Origin: Desulfotignum sp.
GTDB lineage: Bacteria > Desulfobacterota > Desulfobacteria > Desulfobacterales > Desulfobacteraceae
DNA: 13,216 nt
Reading direction: 5' to 3'
NCBI GenBank assembly: GCA_021737445.1
Contig: JAIPDY010000074.1
Span: 1-13,216 of the forward strand
Notes under the pieces: generated by a model
Databases searched by the model: none
The model's input: only the letters and a program-made list of their open reading frames with translations
Told to the model about the DNA's origin: nothing
Made by a program: the position numbers and the translations under genes
In this document: one piece after another, positions 6,728 to 12,603 of the stretch
Numbering within the stretch: position 1 is the first letter of the stretch
How the letters are laid out: each line of letters begins with the position of its first letter

Positions 6728-7093
6728 TTATTGAAAAAACTGGGTTTTGCGGGTGACTTGGGATTTGATCTGGTTAAGGGTGTCGGTGAGGGTGTTGATC
6801 ACATTTTCCCGGATATTGCCTGCCACCACCAGGAACATGACATCATCCCCCACCTTCAATGGTTTATTTTCCTGAATATACACCTGGATATCCACGATCC
6901 CGGGCCTGGACCGTTCCGCTGCCAGAATCTTTTCCAGCTTTGCGTGATCCACCTGGATCTCCAGCCCGGTCACGGGCCGGCCGTCCCTGGAAGTCGCCCG
7001 GACAACCCCGTTGTGGGCCAGAACCATGCCGGCTTTTGAAAAATCCGGATGCGCCTTTATTTTTGCCATCATCTGTTCCATGGTCACACTCAT
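6728..7093 (-). CDS. Divergent MoaE-like protein (molybdopterin synthase large-subunit family)
   Basis: A 121-residue protein. The pattern HNGVVRATSRDGRPVTGLEIQVD (28-50), then GIVDIQVYIQ (65-74), LKVGDDVMFLVVAG (79-92) and LTDTLNQIKSQVTRK (102-116), follows the MoaE fold order. VR (31-32), the GD turn and two C-terminal lysines (K110, K116) appear where MoaE has its VR and catalytic lysines. The usual His-Arg of the active site reads Asn-Ile-Arg, and overall similarity is low. Normal MoaE joins MoaD to add dithiolene sulfur to cyclic pyranopterin; no moaD is nearby. It is shorter than typical MoaE, about 140-150 residues. The start at 7093 is preferred over 7111 because AAGGAA lies seven nt ahead. 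Function as a molybdopterin synthase is plausible, not proven. Confidence 0.7.
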   Translation of the reverse strand: MSVTMEQMMAKIKAHPDFSKAGMVLAHNGVVRATSRDGRPVTGLEIQVDHAKLEKILAAERSRPGIVDIQVYIQENKPLKVGDDVMFLVVAGNIRENVINTLTDTLNQIKSQVTRKTQFFQ

Positions 7094-7100
7094 TTTGTTT

Positions 7101-7106
7101 TTCCTT
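7101..7106 (-). promoter_or_regulatory. Ribosome-binding site fixing the moaE-like start
   Basis: On the minus strand this reads AAGGAA, 7 nt before the ATG at 7093. It excludes the in-frame ATG at 7111, which lies upstream of it and overlaps the end of the mobA-like gene. Confidence 0.6.
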
Positions 7107-7107
7107 A

Positions 7108-7743
7108 TCATTTTGCCATCTGTCTGGCCTTTTCAAGATCCGCCGGTGTGTTCACGTTAAAAATAAATCCCATGTCCGGGTCCAGTTTTTTCAGTACCGA
7201 CACCGGCACCTCTTTTACATGTTTTTTTTTATAAAACTTTTTAATCATAAAAATATGGTTTTCCAAACTCTTTTCGATCAGGGGGATGCACTCTTTTGAA
7301 TACACGGCTGACAAGGGTTCCAGACCGTCATCTGTTCTGGGGATCACCACATGGTCCCCGGGAGCTGCTTTGTTGACCAGGTACCGGGTCACCGGTTCAC
7401 TGGCAAAGGGAATATCACAGGCCGTGACATAGGCATGGGGGTATGAGGAGTAGAACAGTCCGGCATGAAGCCCTGCCAGTACACACCGGGCAGGAATAAT
7501 GTCGGTGACCACCATCATGTCCAGTCCGATGAACTCTTTGGGCTCATTCACCACAATAATGGTTTCCTTAAACAGTTTTGAAAAAAGCGTACAAAGCCTT
7601 TCCAGCATGGTGATGCCCCCGATCCTGTGAAAGGTCTTTTTTTTCCCGGGAAGCCGGCTGTTTTTCCCCCCGGCCAGAATCACCCCTGTGCAGTCAAGTT
7701 CCATTGGCGCCCGTCCCTGGCAAAGATCATCAATGGGGTTCAT
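7108..7743 (-). CDS. mobA: MobA-like molybdenum cofactor nucleotidyltransferase
   Basis: MobA-type enzymes transfer a nucleotide, usually GMP from GTP, to the pterin cofactor. The result is the bis-guanine-dinucleotide form used by formate dehydrogenases and related enzymes. The 211-residue protein shows the N-terminal nucleotide loop VILAGGKNSRLPGKKK (21-36), the metal-binding aspartate in CDIPF (109-113), LEPLSAVYSK (141-150) and the C-terminal FNVNTPADLEKA (195-206). CTP- or ATP-using relatives such as MocA share these motifs, so nucleotide specificity is inferred. The frame is open to 7893, but that would overlap the divergent pyrR start. I choose 7743 (AGGGGAAG nine nt upstream); 7704, also preceded by AGGGA, is an alternative. 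It is the first gene of its operon. Confidence 0.85.
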   Translation of the reverse strand: MNPIDDLCQGRAPMELDCTGVILAGGKNSRLPGKKKTFHRIGGITMLERLCTLFSKLFKETIIVVNEPKEFIGLDMMVVTDIIPARCVLAGLHAGLFYSSYPHAYVTACDIPFASEPVTRYLVNKAAPGDHVVIPRTDDGLEPLSAVYSKECIPLIEKSLENHIFMIKKFYKKKHVKEVPVSVLKKLDPDMGFIFNVNTPADLEKARQMAK

Positions 7744-7752
7744 TATAGCTGA

Positions 7753-7760
7753 CTTCCCCT
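7753..7760 (-). promoter_or_regulatory. Ribosome-binding site supporting the mobA start
   Basis: On the minus strand this reads AGGGGAAG, 9 nt before the ATG at 7743. A weaker AGGGA stands before the alternative ATG at 7704, so the start is not fully settled. Confidence 0.4.
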
Positions 7761-7809
7761 GAAAATCAAGGTATTGCCCCCCAAAGAAAAAGATGGTACA
7801 TGTTTTTTT

Positions 7810-7825
7810 AACAGTATACCCTGTT
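7810..7825. promoter_or_regulatory. Divergent mobA/pyrR control region with inverted repeat
   Basis: AACAG-TATACC-CTGTT is a 5-bp inverted repeat in the 100-bp gap between the two divergent operons. On the minus strand TATACT (7818-7813) is a good -10 candidate for mobA, but no convincing -35 box stands at the right distance, and none was found for pyrR either. The repeat could be an operator acting on both directions. No PyrR-type RNA attenuator hairpin with a T-run precedes pyrR. Confidence 0.3.
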
Positions 7826-7843
7826 GTAAATGAAAGGCAGCCC

Positions 7844-8383
7844 ATGAAACAGACCCGACCCATTCTCAATGACCAGGATTTCAAGCGGATCATTTCCCGG
7901 ATCGCTCATGAAATCATTGAAACGCACCGGGGAGCAGGAGACCTGGCCCTGGTGGGCATCCAGACCCGGGGGGATTTTCTGGCCAAGCGCCTGGCAGACA
8001 AAATCAGGCATATTGAGGGGGTCACCCTGCCTGTGGGCAGCATGGATATCAACATGTACAGGGATGACTGGACAAAAATCAGCCACCAGCCCGTTGTCAG
8101 GCCCTCTGATATCCCTTTTTGCGTGGATGACAAAACAATCATCCTGGTGGATGATGTGCTGTACACCGGCAGAACCATCCGGGCAGCCATGGAGGCGCTC
8201 ATGGATTTTGGACGGCCCGCCCGCATTGAACTGGCCATCCTGGTGGACAGAGGACACAGAGAACTGCCCATCCAGGCGGACTACAGGGGTATTTTTGTGG
8301 ACACCGAACACCAGGACACCATCCAGGTGCATGTGTCTGAACATGACAAACAGGATCTGGTATTCAAGGAAATCATTCAATGA
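7844..8383 (+). CDS. pyrR: Bifunctional pyrimidine operon regulator / uracil phosphoribosyltransferase PyrR
   Basis: The 179-residue protein matches PyrR in length (about 180) and motif order: GIQTRGDFLAKRL (38-50), the MDINMYRDD segment (68-75), the PRPP-binding loop LVDDVLYTGRTI (101-112) and VDRGHRELPIQADYRG (134-149). PyrR converts uracil plus PRPP to UMP and, in Bacillus, binds pyr mRNA to control attenuation. No pyr biosynthetic gene or attenuator is visible here, so here it may act mainly as an enzyme, or act on distant mRNAs. The start at 7844 has GAAAGG six nt upstream; the longer frame from 7793 lacks this. It overlaps moaB by 4 bp (ATGA), so the two are co-translated. Confidence 0.92.
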   Translation: MKQTRPILNDQDFKRIISRIAHEIIETHRGAGDLALVGIQTRGDFLAKRLADKIRHIEGVTLPVGSMDINMYRDDWTKISHQPVVRPSDIPFCVDDKTIILVDDVLYTGRTIRAAMEALMDFGRPARIELAILVDRGHRELPIQADYRGIFVDTEHQDTIQVHVSEHDKQDLVFKEIIQ

Positions 8384-8883
8384 GCACGGCAGAACATAAA
8401 AAAGCAGGGATAAAACATATCCGTGTTGCGGTTATCAGTGTATCCACCACCCGGAAGCTGTCTGATGACAAAAGCGGGGCCTGGATTAAAAAACAGGCAA
8501 AAAAAGAGGGGCACGAGGTGGTGGTCCACCAGGTTGTCAGTGACGATATCATTGCTATCCAGGAGCTGATGACCCATGTGGCTGAAAAAATTGCCCCCCA
8601 TGCCGTTATCATGACCGGCGGCACCGGTATCAGCCCCAAAGATGTCACCATCGAGGCGGTAAAGCCGTTTTTTGAAAAGGAACTCACCGCATTTTGTACC
8701 TTGTTTGCCCAGCTCTCCTTTGAGGAGATCGATTCCGCCGCCATCGGATCCCGGGCCACGGCCGGCATTTTCAAAAACATTCTGGTATTCTGCATCCCGG
8801 GCAGCATCAAGGCCTGCAAACTGGCCTGCAGCGCCCTGATCTTCCCGGAACTGGGACATCTGTTAAAACATATGAAGGAATAA
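8380..8883 (+). CDS. moaB: Molybdenum cofactor biosynthesis protein MoaB (MogA-like fold)
   Basis: This family binds molybdopterin and, in its active members, adenylylates it so that MoeA can insert molybdenum or tungsten. The 167-residue protein has the pterin-binding block MTGGTGISPKDVT (78-90), the LSFEEI segment (112-117), SRATAG (124-129) and IPGS (139-142). LSFEEI and the following SRA.AG resemble MoaB more than MogA. In archaea and some anaerobes MoaB does the MogA job, and in tungsten users it is the likely route. It overlaps pyrR by 4 bp and is followed 3 bp later by a gene of unknown function. No moeA lies in the window. Confidence 0.9.
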   Translation: MSTAEHKKAGIKHIRVAVISVSTTRKLSDDKSGAWIKKQAKKEGHEVVVHQVVSDDIIAIQELMTHVAEKIAPHAVIMTGGTGISPKDVTIEAVKPFFEKELTAFCTLFAQLSFEEIDSAAIGSRATAGIFKNILVFCIPGSIKACKLACSALIFPELGHLLKHMKE

Positions 8884-8886
8884 GGC

Positions 8887-9291
8887 ATGACAGCGCTTGA
8901 ACAATTTGTTTCAGAGTGGCAGGACAGCGGCAGCGGCGCCAGACAGGCATTTGAAGAACTGCTGGCCCACATGAAAACTTTTGACCATACCCGGATGGAA
9001 TTTGTGGCCAGGCCGAACGTCAGCTATTCGGTCCGCCCCGGGCATGCACAGCAAGATAAACGAACCCTGTTCGCCATGGTGGATGTTATTGATGATGATC
9101 CTGACAACCGGTGGCTGTCAGTGTGTTTTTATGGAGACATGATCACTGATCCGGATGACAAAGGGGACCTGATTCCCGGCGGTCTTTTGGGAGAAGATGG
9201 ATACTGCTTTGACCTGGATGGATATGATGCCGGTCAGCTGGCATATCTCAAGGAACGTCTCACCCAGGCCCACGGCAATGCACCGGAATAA
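8887..9291 (+). CDS. Conserved protein of unknown function
   Basis: A 134-residue soluble, acidic protein with no signal peptide or membrane segment. The first 35 residues look helical (EQFVSEWQ, FEELLAHMK). The centre is beta-like: MEFVARPNVSYSVRP (37-51), then LFAMVDVIDDDPDNRWLSVC (61-80) and YGDMITDPDD. A Gly/Asp-rich stretch follows (DLIPGGLLGEDGYCFDLDGYD). The conserved-looking acidic and aromatic residues suggest a defined fold, and I recall similar unnamed proteins in other Desulfobacterota, but I cannot assign a function. The start is supported by GAAGGA seven nt upstream. It follows moaB by 3 bp, so it is almost certainly in the pyrR-moaB operon. A cofactor-related role would rest on location alone. 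Confidence 0.8.
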   Translation: MTALEQFVSEWQDSGSGARQAFEELLAHMKTFDHTRMEFVARPNVSYSVRPGHAQQDKRTLFAMVDVIDDDPDNRWLSVCFYGDMITDPDDKGDLIPGGLLGEDGYCFDLDGYDAGQLAYLKERLTQAHGNAPE

Positions 9292-9312
9292 ACGCTCCGT
9301 CTCACCCCCCCC

Positions 9313-9335
9313 TGCCGGGAACCTGTATGCCGGCA
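9313..9335. repeat. Inverted repeat between convergent genes
   Basis: TGCCGG (9313-9318) pairs with CCGGCA (9330-9335) across an 11-nt loop in the 62-bp gap between two converging operons. Neither strand has a T-run directly after the stem, so a terminator role is only suggested by the position. Confidence 0.25.
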
Positions 9336-9353
9336 AAAAGGCAGTCAGGCAGA

Positions 9354-10424
9354 TCAGACAGAAAACCGGATATTTAAAATATCCCCGTCTTTGACCGTGT
9401 AGGTTTTGCCCTCCACACGGAACCGGCCGGTTTTCTTCAGTTCTGCTTCAGATTTGCAGGCCATAAGGTCTTCAAAGGAAAACACCTCAGCCCTGATAAA
9501 TCCTCTTTCCAGGTCTGAATGGATCACACCGGCTGCCCGGGGTGCGGTGCTGCCCTGCCTCAAAAGCCACTGGCGCACTTCGTCTTTGCCCACCGTGAAA
9601 AAGGAGATCAGGTTCAAAGAGCGCAGGCACAGGAGGGTGAGCACCTCCAGGGCGGTTTTTTCAATCCCCAGAGCTTCCAGAAACTCCTGTTTTTCCGCAA
9701 CCGTATCCAGCAGGGCGATCTCCGCTTCCACCTTGGCAGATACCAGCATGGCCTCAATGGCCTGGGCATCGCAACTCTGCGCAAACCGGTCCAGCAGATC
9801 CCGGTTTCCCAGATCCTCTTCAGACACATTCACGGCAATCACCATTTTTTTTCTGGTGATAAACGGATAACTGCGGATCATCTTTTCTTCATCAGGGGTC
9901 AGGGCCATGAGCCGCAGCGGATTTTCCAGTTCCAGATGCTGCTGGATGCACTGCATTAAGGCCAGCTCCTTTTGCCTTGCCTCATCCTTGATCTTTTTCA
10001 CCTCATCGGTCAGGCGCTGGATCCGCTTTTCCGCAAAGATCTGATCATGCATGAGCAGCTCTGCATTAACCGTTTCAAAATCCCGCCACGCATTCACTGA
10101 ACCAGATGCATGATATACCGCATCATCTTCAAAGGCCCGGATCACATGACATATGGCATCCATGTCTGCAATGTCCTTGAAAACATCGCCTCCGGCAATG
10201 GTCTCAGGTTCCAGCCTGGGCAGCAGCACCAGTTCCAGCCTGGCCCTGACCTGTTTTTTAGGTTCATACATCTCCTTCAGGGCGTTGAATCTGGAATCCA
10301 GGATATCTGCCGCCCCTGGCACCGGTTTATTCGCTTTTGCCGCGTCTGTGACTTCGTTTCCTGTCAAGATCTGAAACAGGGTCTTCTTGCCTGTCTGGGG
10401 CAGGCCGATAATGCCGACTTTCAT
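9354..10424 (-). CDS. YchF/Obg-like P-loop protein with degenerate nucleotide-binding motifs
   Basis: YchF proteins are ribosome-associated ATPases/GTPases. This 356-residue protein is close to the YchF length (about 363) and keeps the domain order: P-loop domain (1-125 and 175-270), helical insert (about 125-170) and C-terminal TGS/DUF933 domain (about 275-356). The last is very YchF-like: GSTAPRAAGVIHSDLERGFI (291-310) and GKTYTVKDGDILNIRF (339-354). The G domain is altered. The P-loop reads GLPQTGKKT (7-15), with Lys where Ser/Thr should hold magnesium. The DxxG (G3) motif is missing around 64-80, and G4 reads NVSEED instead of NVNED. The histidine of YHASG (H105), aligned with the catalytic His of E. 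coli YchF, is kept. It is a paralogue, probably not the standard YchF. It lies 30 bp after yhbY. Confidence 0.8.
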   Translation of the reverse strand: MKVGIIGLPQTGKKTLFQILTGNEVTDAAKANKPVPGAADILDSRFNALKEMYEPKKQVRARLELVLLPRLEPETIAGGDVFKDIADMDAICHVIRAFEDDAVYHASGSVNAWRDFETVNAELLMHDQIFAEKRIQRLTDEVKKIKDEARQKELALMQCIQQHLELENPLRLMALTPDEEKMIRSYPFITRKKMVIAVNVSEEDLGNRDLLDRFAQSCDAQAIEAMLVSAKVEAEIALLDTVAEKQEFLEALGIEKTALEVLTLLCLRSLNLISFFTVGKDEVRQWLLRQGSTAPRAAGVIHSDLERGFIRAEVFSFEDLMACKSEAELKKTGRFRVEGKTYTVKDGDILNIRFSV

Positions 10425-10454
10425 TTTGTCTTTATATGTCCTTTCTGATTTTTT

Positions 10455-10763
10455 TTAAGGCAGCTTGATCCGGCGCTTTTCAGGATTGCGGTGCGCTCTG
10501 TAAAGCACGGCCACATGTCCCACCATACCGGCAACAGCTGCATGGGTCTGCCGGCAGATGTCATCCAAAAGCGTTGTTTTGACTTCTTTGTCCTTGTGGT
10601 CCACAAATTTTATTTTCACAAGTTCAGCCCCGTCCAGGGCGGTTTCTATCTCTTCCACCAGGGCCCGGGTCACCCCTTTTGCTCCCACAAAAGCCCCGGG
10701 ATTCAAATGATGGGCAAGGCCCCGCAGGTATTTGCGCTGGGCACCGGTTAGCTGCATCACCAT
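10455..10763 (-). CDS. yhbY: YhbY-family (CRM domain) RNA-binding protein
   Basis: The 102-residue protein is a single CRS1-YhbY (CRM) domain, close to the 97 residues of E. coli YhbY. Visible marks are the start LTGAQRKYLRGLAHHLNP (5-22), the GxxG RNA-contact loop GAKG (27-30) followed by VT, LVKIKF (48-53), and the final strand GHVAVLYR (82-89). YhbY binds pre-50S ribosomal particles. The downstream YchF-like gene is also of a ribosome-associated family, so the operon may have a ribosome theme. The start at 10763 has GGAAGG about eight nt upstream; a second in-frame ATG two codons later is less well placed. The upstream 90 bp are shared with the divergent glpK. Confidence 0.92.
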   Translation of the reverse strand: MVMQLTGAQRKYLRGLAHHLNPGAFVGAKGVTRALVEEIETALDGAELVKIKFVDHKDKEVKTTLLDDICRQTHAAVAGMVGHVAVLYRAHRNPEKRRIKLP

Positions 10764-10779
10764 CTTTTTTTCCTTCCAC

Positions 10780-10808
10780 TTGAATTTATTTAAAAATATT
10801 CTTATATC
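10780..10808 (+). promoter_or_regulatory. Predicted glpK promoter
   Basis: TTGAAT (10780-10785), a 17-bp spacer and TATATC (10803-10808) lie in the AT-rich gap before glpK, giving an expected start near 10815. A strong ribosome-binding site, AAGGAGG (10839-10845), stands 8 nt before the ATG. No terminator or obvious operator was seen in the gap. Confidence 0.45.
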
Positions 10809-10853
10809 ACAGATAAAAACTCATGAACAGCAAACAATAAGGAGGCCTCTGCC

Positions 10854-12371
10854 ATGACAACATATCTTGGGGCAATTGACCAGGGCACCACCAGCACCAG
10901 GTTCATCATCTTTGATAAAACCGGCACCATCATCGCCCAGAGCAGACTGGAACATGCCCAGATCTGTGAACAACCAGGATGGGTGGAACATGATCCTGCC
11001 CAGATCTGGCGCAACACACAGACTGTCATCTCACAGGCCATGGAAAAAGCCGGTATTACAGGCAAAGACCTTTGCGGCATCGGGATTACCAACCAGCGGG
11101 AAACGGTTCTGGCCTGGGACAAACAGACCGGAAAACCGTTGTACAATGCCATTGTCTGGCAGTGCGCCCGCAGTGATGAGATCTGCCGGAACCTGGATAT
11201 GGTGTATGGCAAAGACTGCTTCAGACAGAAAACCGGGCTGCCCACTGCCACCTATTTTTCAGGCCCCAAAATAAAATGGCTGCTGGACCATGTGCCGGCA
11301 GTGAAACAGGCTGTTGAAAAAGGGTGTGCCCTGTTCGGCACCATGGACACCTGGGTGATCTGGAACCTTACCGGCGGGCCGGGAAAAGGAAGCCATGTCA
11401 CTGACGTGACCAATGCCTCCAGGACCCTGCTTATGGATCTTGAAACCCTGGACTGGGACAAAGATATTCTTGATACATTAGGAATCAGTTCTGACTGCCT
11501 GCCAAAGATTGTTCCCTCCTCAGATCCAAAAGCGTTCGGCAGAACCGATCCTGAAGGCCCCTTAAAATGCGGGGTAACGGTTGGCGGTGCTCTCGGAGAC
11601 CAGCAGGCAGCCCTGTTCGGCCACACCTGCTTTGCCCCTGGTGAGGCCAAAAACACCTATGGCACCGGGTGTTTCTTACTGTTCAACACCGGAAGCACCA
11701 TCACATTTTCAGACCATGGCCTGCTCACCACCTTAGGGTACCAGATCCATGGACACAAACCTGTGTATGTGCTTGAAGGATCCATTGCCTATGCCGGTGC
11801 ACTGGTGCAGTGGATAAGAGACAACTTAGGTCTGATCACAACGGCCCCTGAGATCGAAACCCTTGCCAACACAGTCAAAGACAATGGGGATGTCTATTGT
11901 GTGCCCGCCTTTTCCGGGCTTTTTGCCCCATACTGGCGGTCAGATGCCAGGGGCGTGATTGCCGGGTTGACCCAGTTTGCCAACAAAGGCCATATTGCCC
12001 GGGCGGTTCTGGAAGCCTGTGCCTTCCAGACCAAAGACATTGTGGAGGCTATTTCCAAGGATATCGGTAAAAATCTGAATCTTACATCCCTCAAAGTGGA
12101 CGGCGGAATGGTGGAGAACAACACCTTGATGCAGTTCCAGGCGGATATTTTAGACACAAAGGTTATCCGTCCCAAAATCACGGAAACCACAGCCCTGGGT
12201 GCAGCCTATGCAGCTGGCCTTGCAGTGGAATTCTGGCCGGACACCCAATCGTTGAAAAAAAACTGGCAGGCCCACACCACCTGGGAACCGGATATGCAAC
12301 CCTCTTTGCGGGACAATCTGTATGCTGGATGGAAAAAAGCTGTGGAAAAATCCTTTGCATGGAAAAACTGA
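10854..12371 (+). CDS. glpK: Glycerol kinase GlpK
   Basis: This cytoplasmic FGGY-family enzyme phosphorylates glycerol with ATP to sn-glycerol 3-phosphate. The 505 residues match E. coli GlpK (502). Motifs in order: phosphate loop DQGTTSTR (9-16), glycerol-binding NQRET (80-84, R82-E83), YFSG (134-137), GTMDTWVIWNLTGG (162-175), HVTDVTNASRT (181-191), GALGDQQAALFGH (245-257, catalytic D249), NTYGTGCFLL (267-276), VPAFSGLFAPYW (350-361), DGGMVENN (416-423) and TALGAAYAAGLA (446-457). These cover both the glycerol and nucleotide sites. It appears to be a single-gene unit with its own promoter: yhbY diverges upstream and ppaC has a separate promoter. No glpF, glpD or glpR is adjacent. No T-run terminator is visible after the stop. 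Confidence 0.96.
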   Translation: MTTYLGAIDQGTTSTRFIIFDKTGTIIAQSRLEHAQICEQPGWVEHDPAQIWRNTQTVISQAMEKAGITGKDLCGIGITNQRETVLAWDKQTGKPLYNAIVWQCARSDEICRNLDMVYGKDCFRQKTGLPTATYFSGPKIKWLLDHVPAVKQAVEKGCALFGTMDTWVIWNLTGGPGKGSHVTDVTNASRTLLMDLETLDWDKDILDTLGISSDCLPKIVPSSDPKAFGRTDPEGPLKCGVTVGGALGDQQAALFGHTCFAPGEAKNTYGTGCFLLFNTGSTITFSDHGLLTTLGYQIHGHKPVYVLEGSIAYAGALVQWIRDNLGLITTAPEIETLANTVKDNGDVYCVPAFSGLFAPYWRSDARGVIAGLTQFANKGHIARAVLEACAFQTKDIVEAISKDIGKNLNLTSLKVDGGMVENNTLMQFQADILDTKVIRPKITETTALGAAYAAGLAVEFWPDTQSLKKNWQAHTTWEPDMQPSLRDNLYAGWKKAVEKSFAWKN

Positions 12372-12445
12372 TCCAGGAACTGGGCATCCAGGTTGTTATT
12401 GCCCCTGCCTGACCCCTGCCCCACCATCTTCTGATAAAATTTTCC

Positions 12446-12474
12446 TTGTGTATATTGCCGATTAATTTTATAAG
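12446..12474 (+). promoter_or_regulatory. Predicted ppaC promoter
   Basis: TTGTGT (12446-12451), a 17-bp spacer and TATAAG (12469-12474, 5 of 6 matches to the -10 consensus) lie in the 232-bp glpK-ppaC gap. The expected start near 12481 coincides with the left arm of the hairpin at 12480-12521. Confidence 0.45.
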
Positions 12475-12479
12475 ATACT

Positions 12480-12521
12480 CTGATTTTAACCGGGATATCT
12501 TTGGGTTTGCCGGAAAATCAG
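12480..12521 (+). promoter_or_regulatory. Hairpin at the 5' end of the predicted ppaC transcript
   Basis: CTGATTTT (12480-12487) pairs with AAAATCAG (12514-12521), and CCGG (12490-12493) pairs with CCGG (12510-12513). This gives a 12-bp stem with a 2-nt bulge (AA at 12488-12489) and a 16-nt loop. No T-run follows, so it is not a terminator. At the extreme 5' end it could stabilise the mRNA or be part of a regulatory leader. Confidence 0.45.
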
Positions 12522-12538
12522 CAGCTGTGAAACTGTAT

Positions 12539-12564
12539 GATGATGGTTGAAAAAAAGCATCATC
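12539..12564 (+). repeat. Second inverted repeat in the ppaC leader
   Basis: GATGATG (12539-12545) pairs with CATCATC (12558-12564) around a 12-nt A-rich loop. It lies between the first hairpin and the ribosome-binding site AGGAGG at 12594-12599. It is unlike a terminator because no T-run follows. Confidence 0.35.
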
Positions 12565-12603
12565 TCTTTGCATAAACATGACATTAATCATTTAGGAGGT
12601 TTT

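Noticed and set aside
7744..7843. PyrR-responsive attenuator before pyrR
   Set aside because: The gap is only 100 bp and has no terminator/antiterminator pair or recognisable PyrR-binding loop.
7744..7893. Upstream extension of the mobA-like frame by 50 codons to 7893
   Set aside because: It would overlap the start of the divergent pyrR gene, the added residues do not resemble MobA, and good ribosome-binding sites precede the inner starts at 7743 and 7704.
12480..12521. Hairpin as a glpK terminator
   Set aside because: There is no T-run after the stem, and the hairpin lies downstream of the predicted ppaC promoter, so a leader role fits better.
12520..12603. Fluoride (crcB-type) riboswitch before ppaC, prompted by the GATGATGG sequence
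   Set aside because: The conserved pseudoknot-forming segments and paired arms of that riboswitch are not present.
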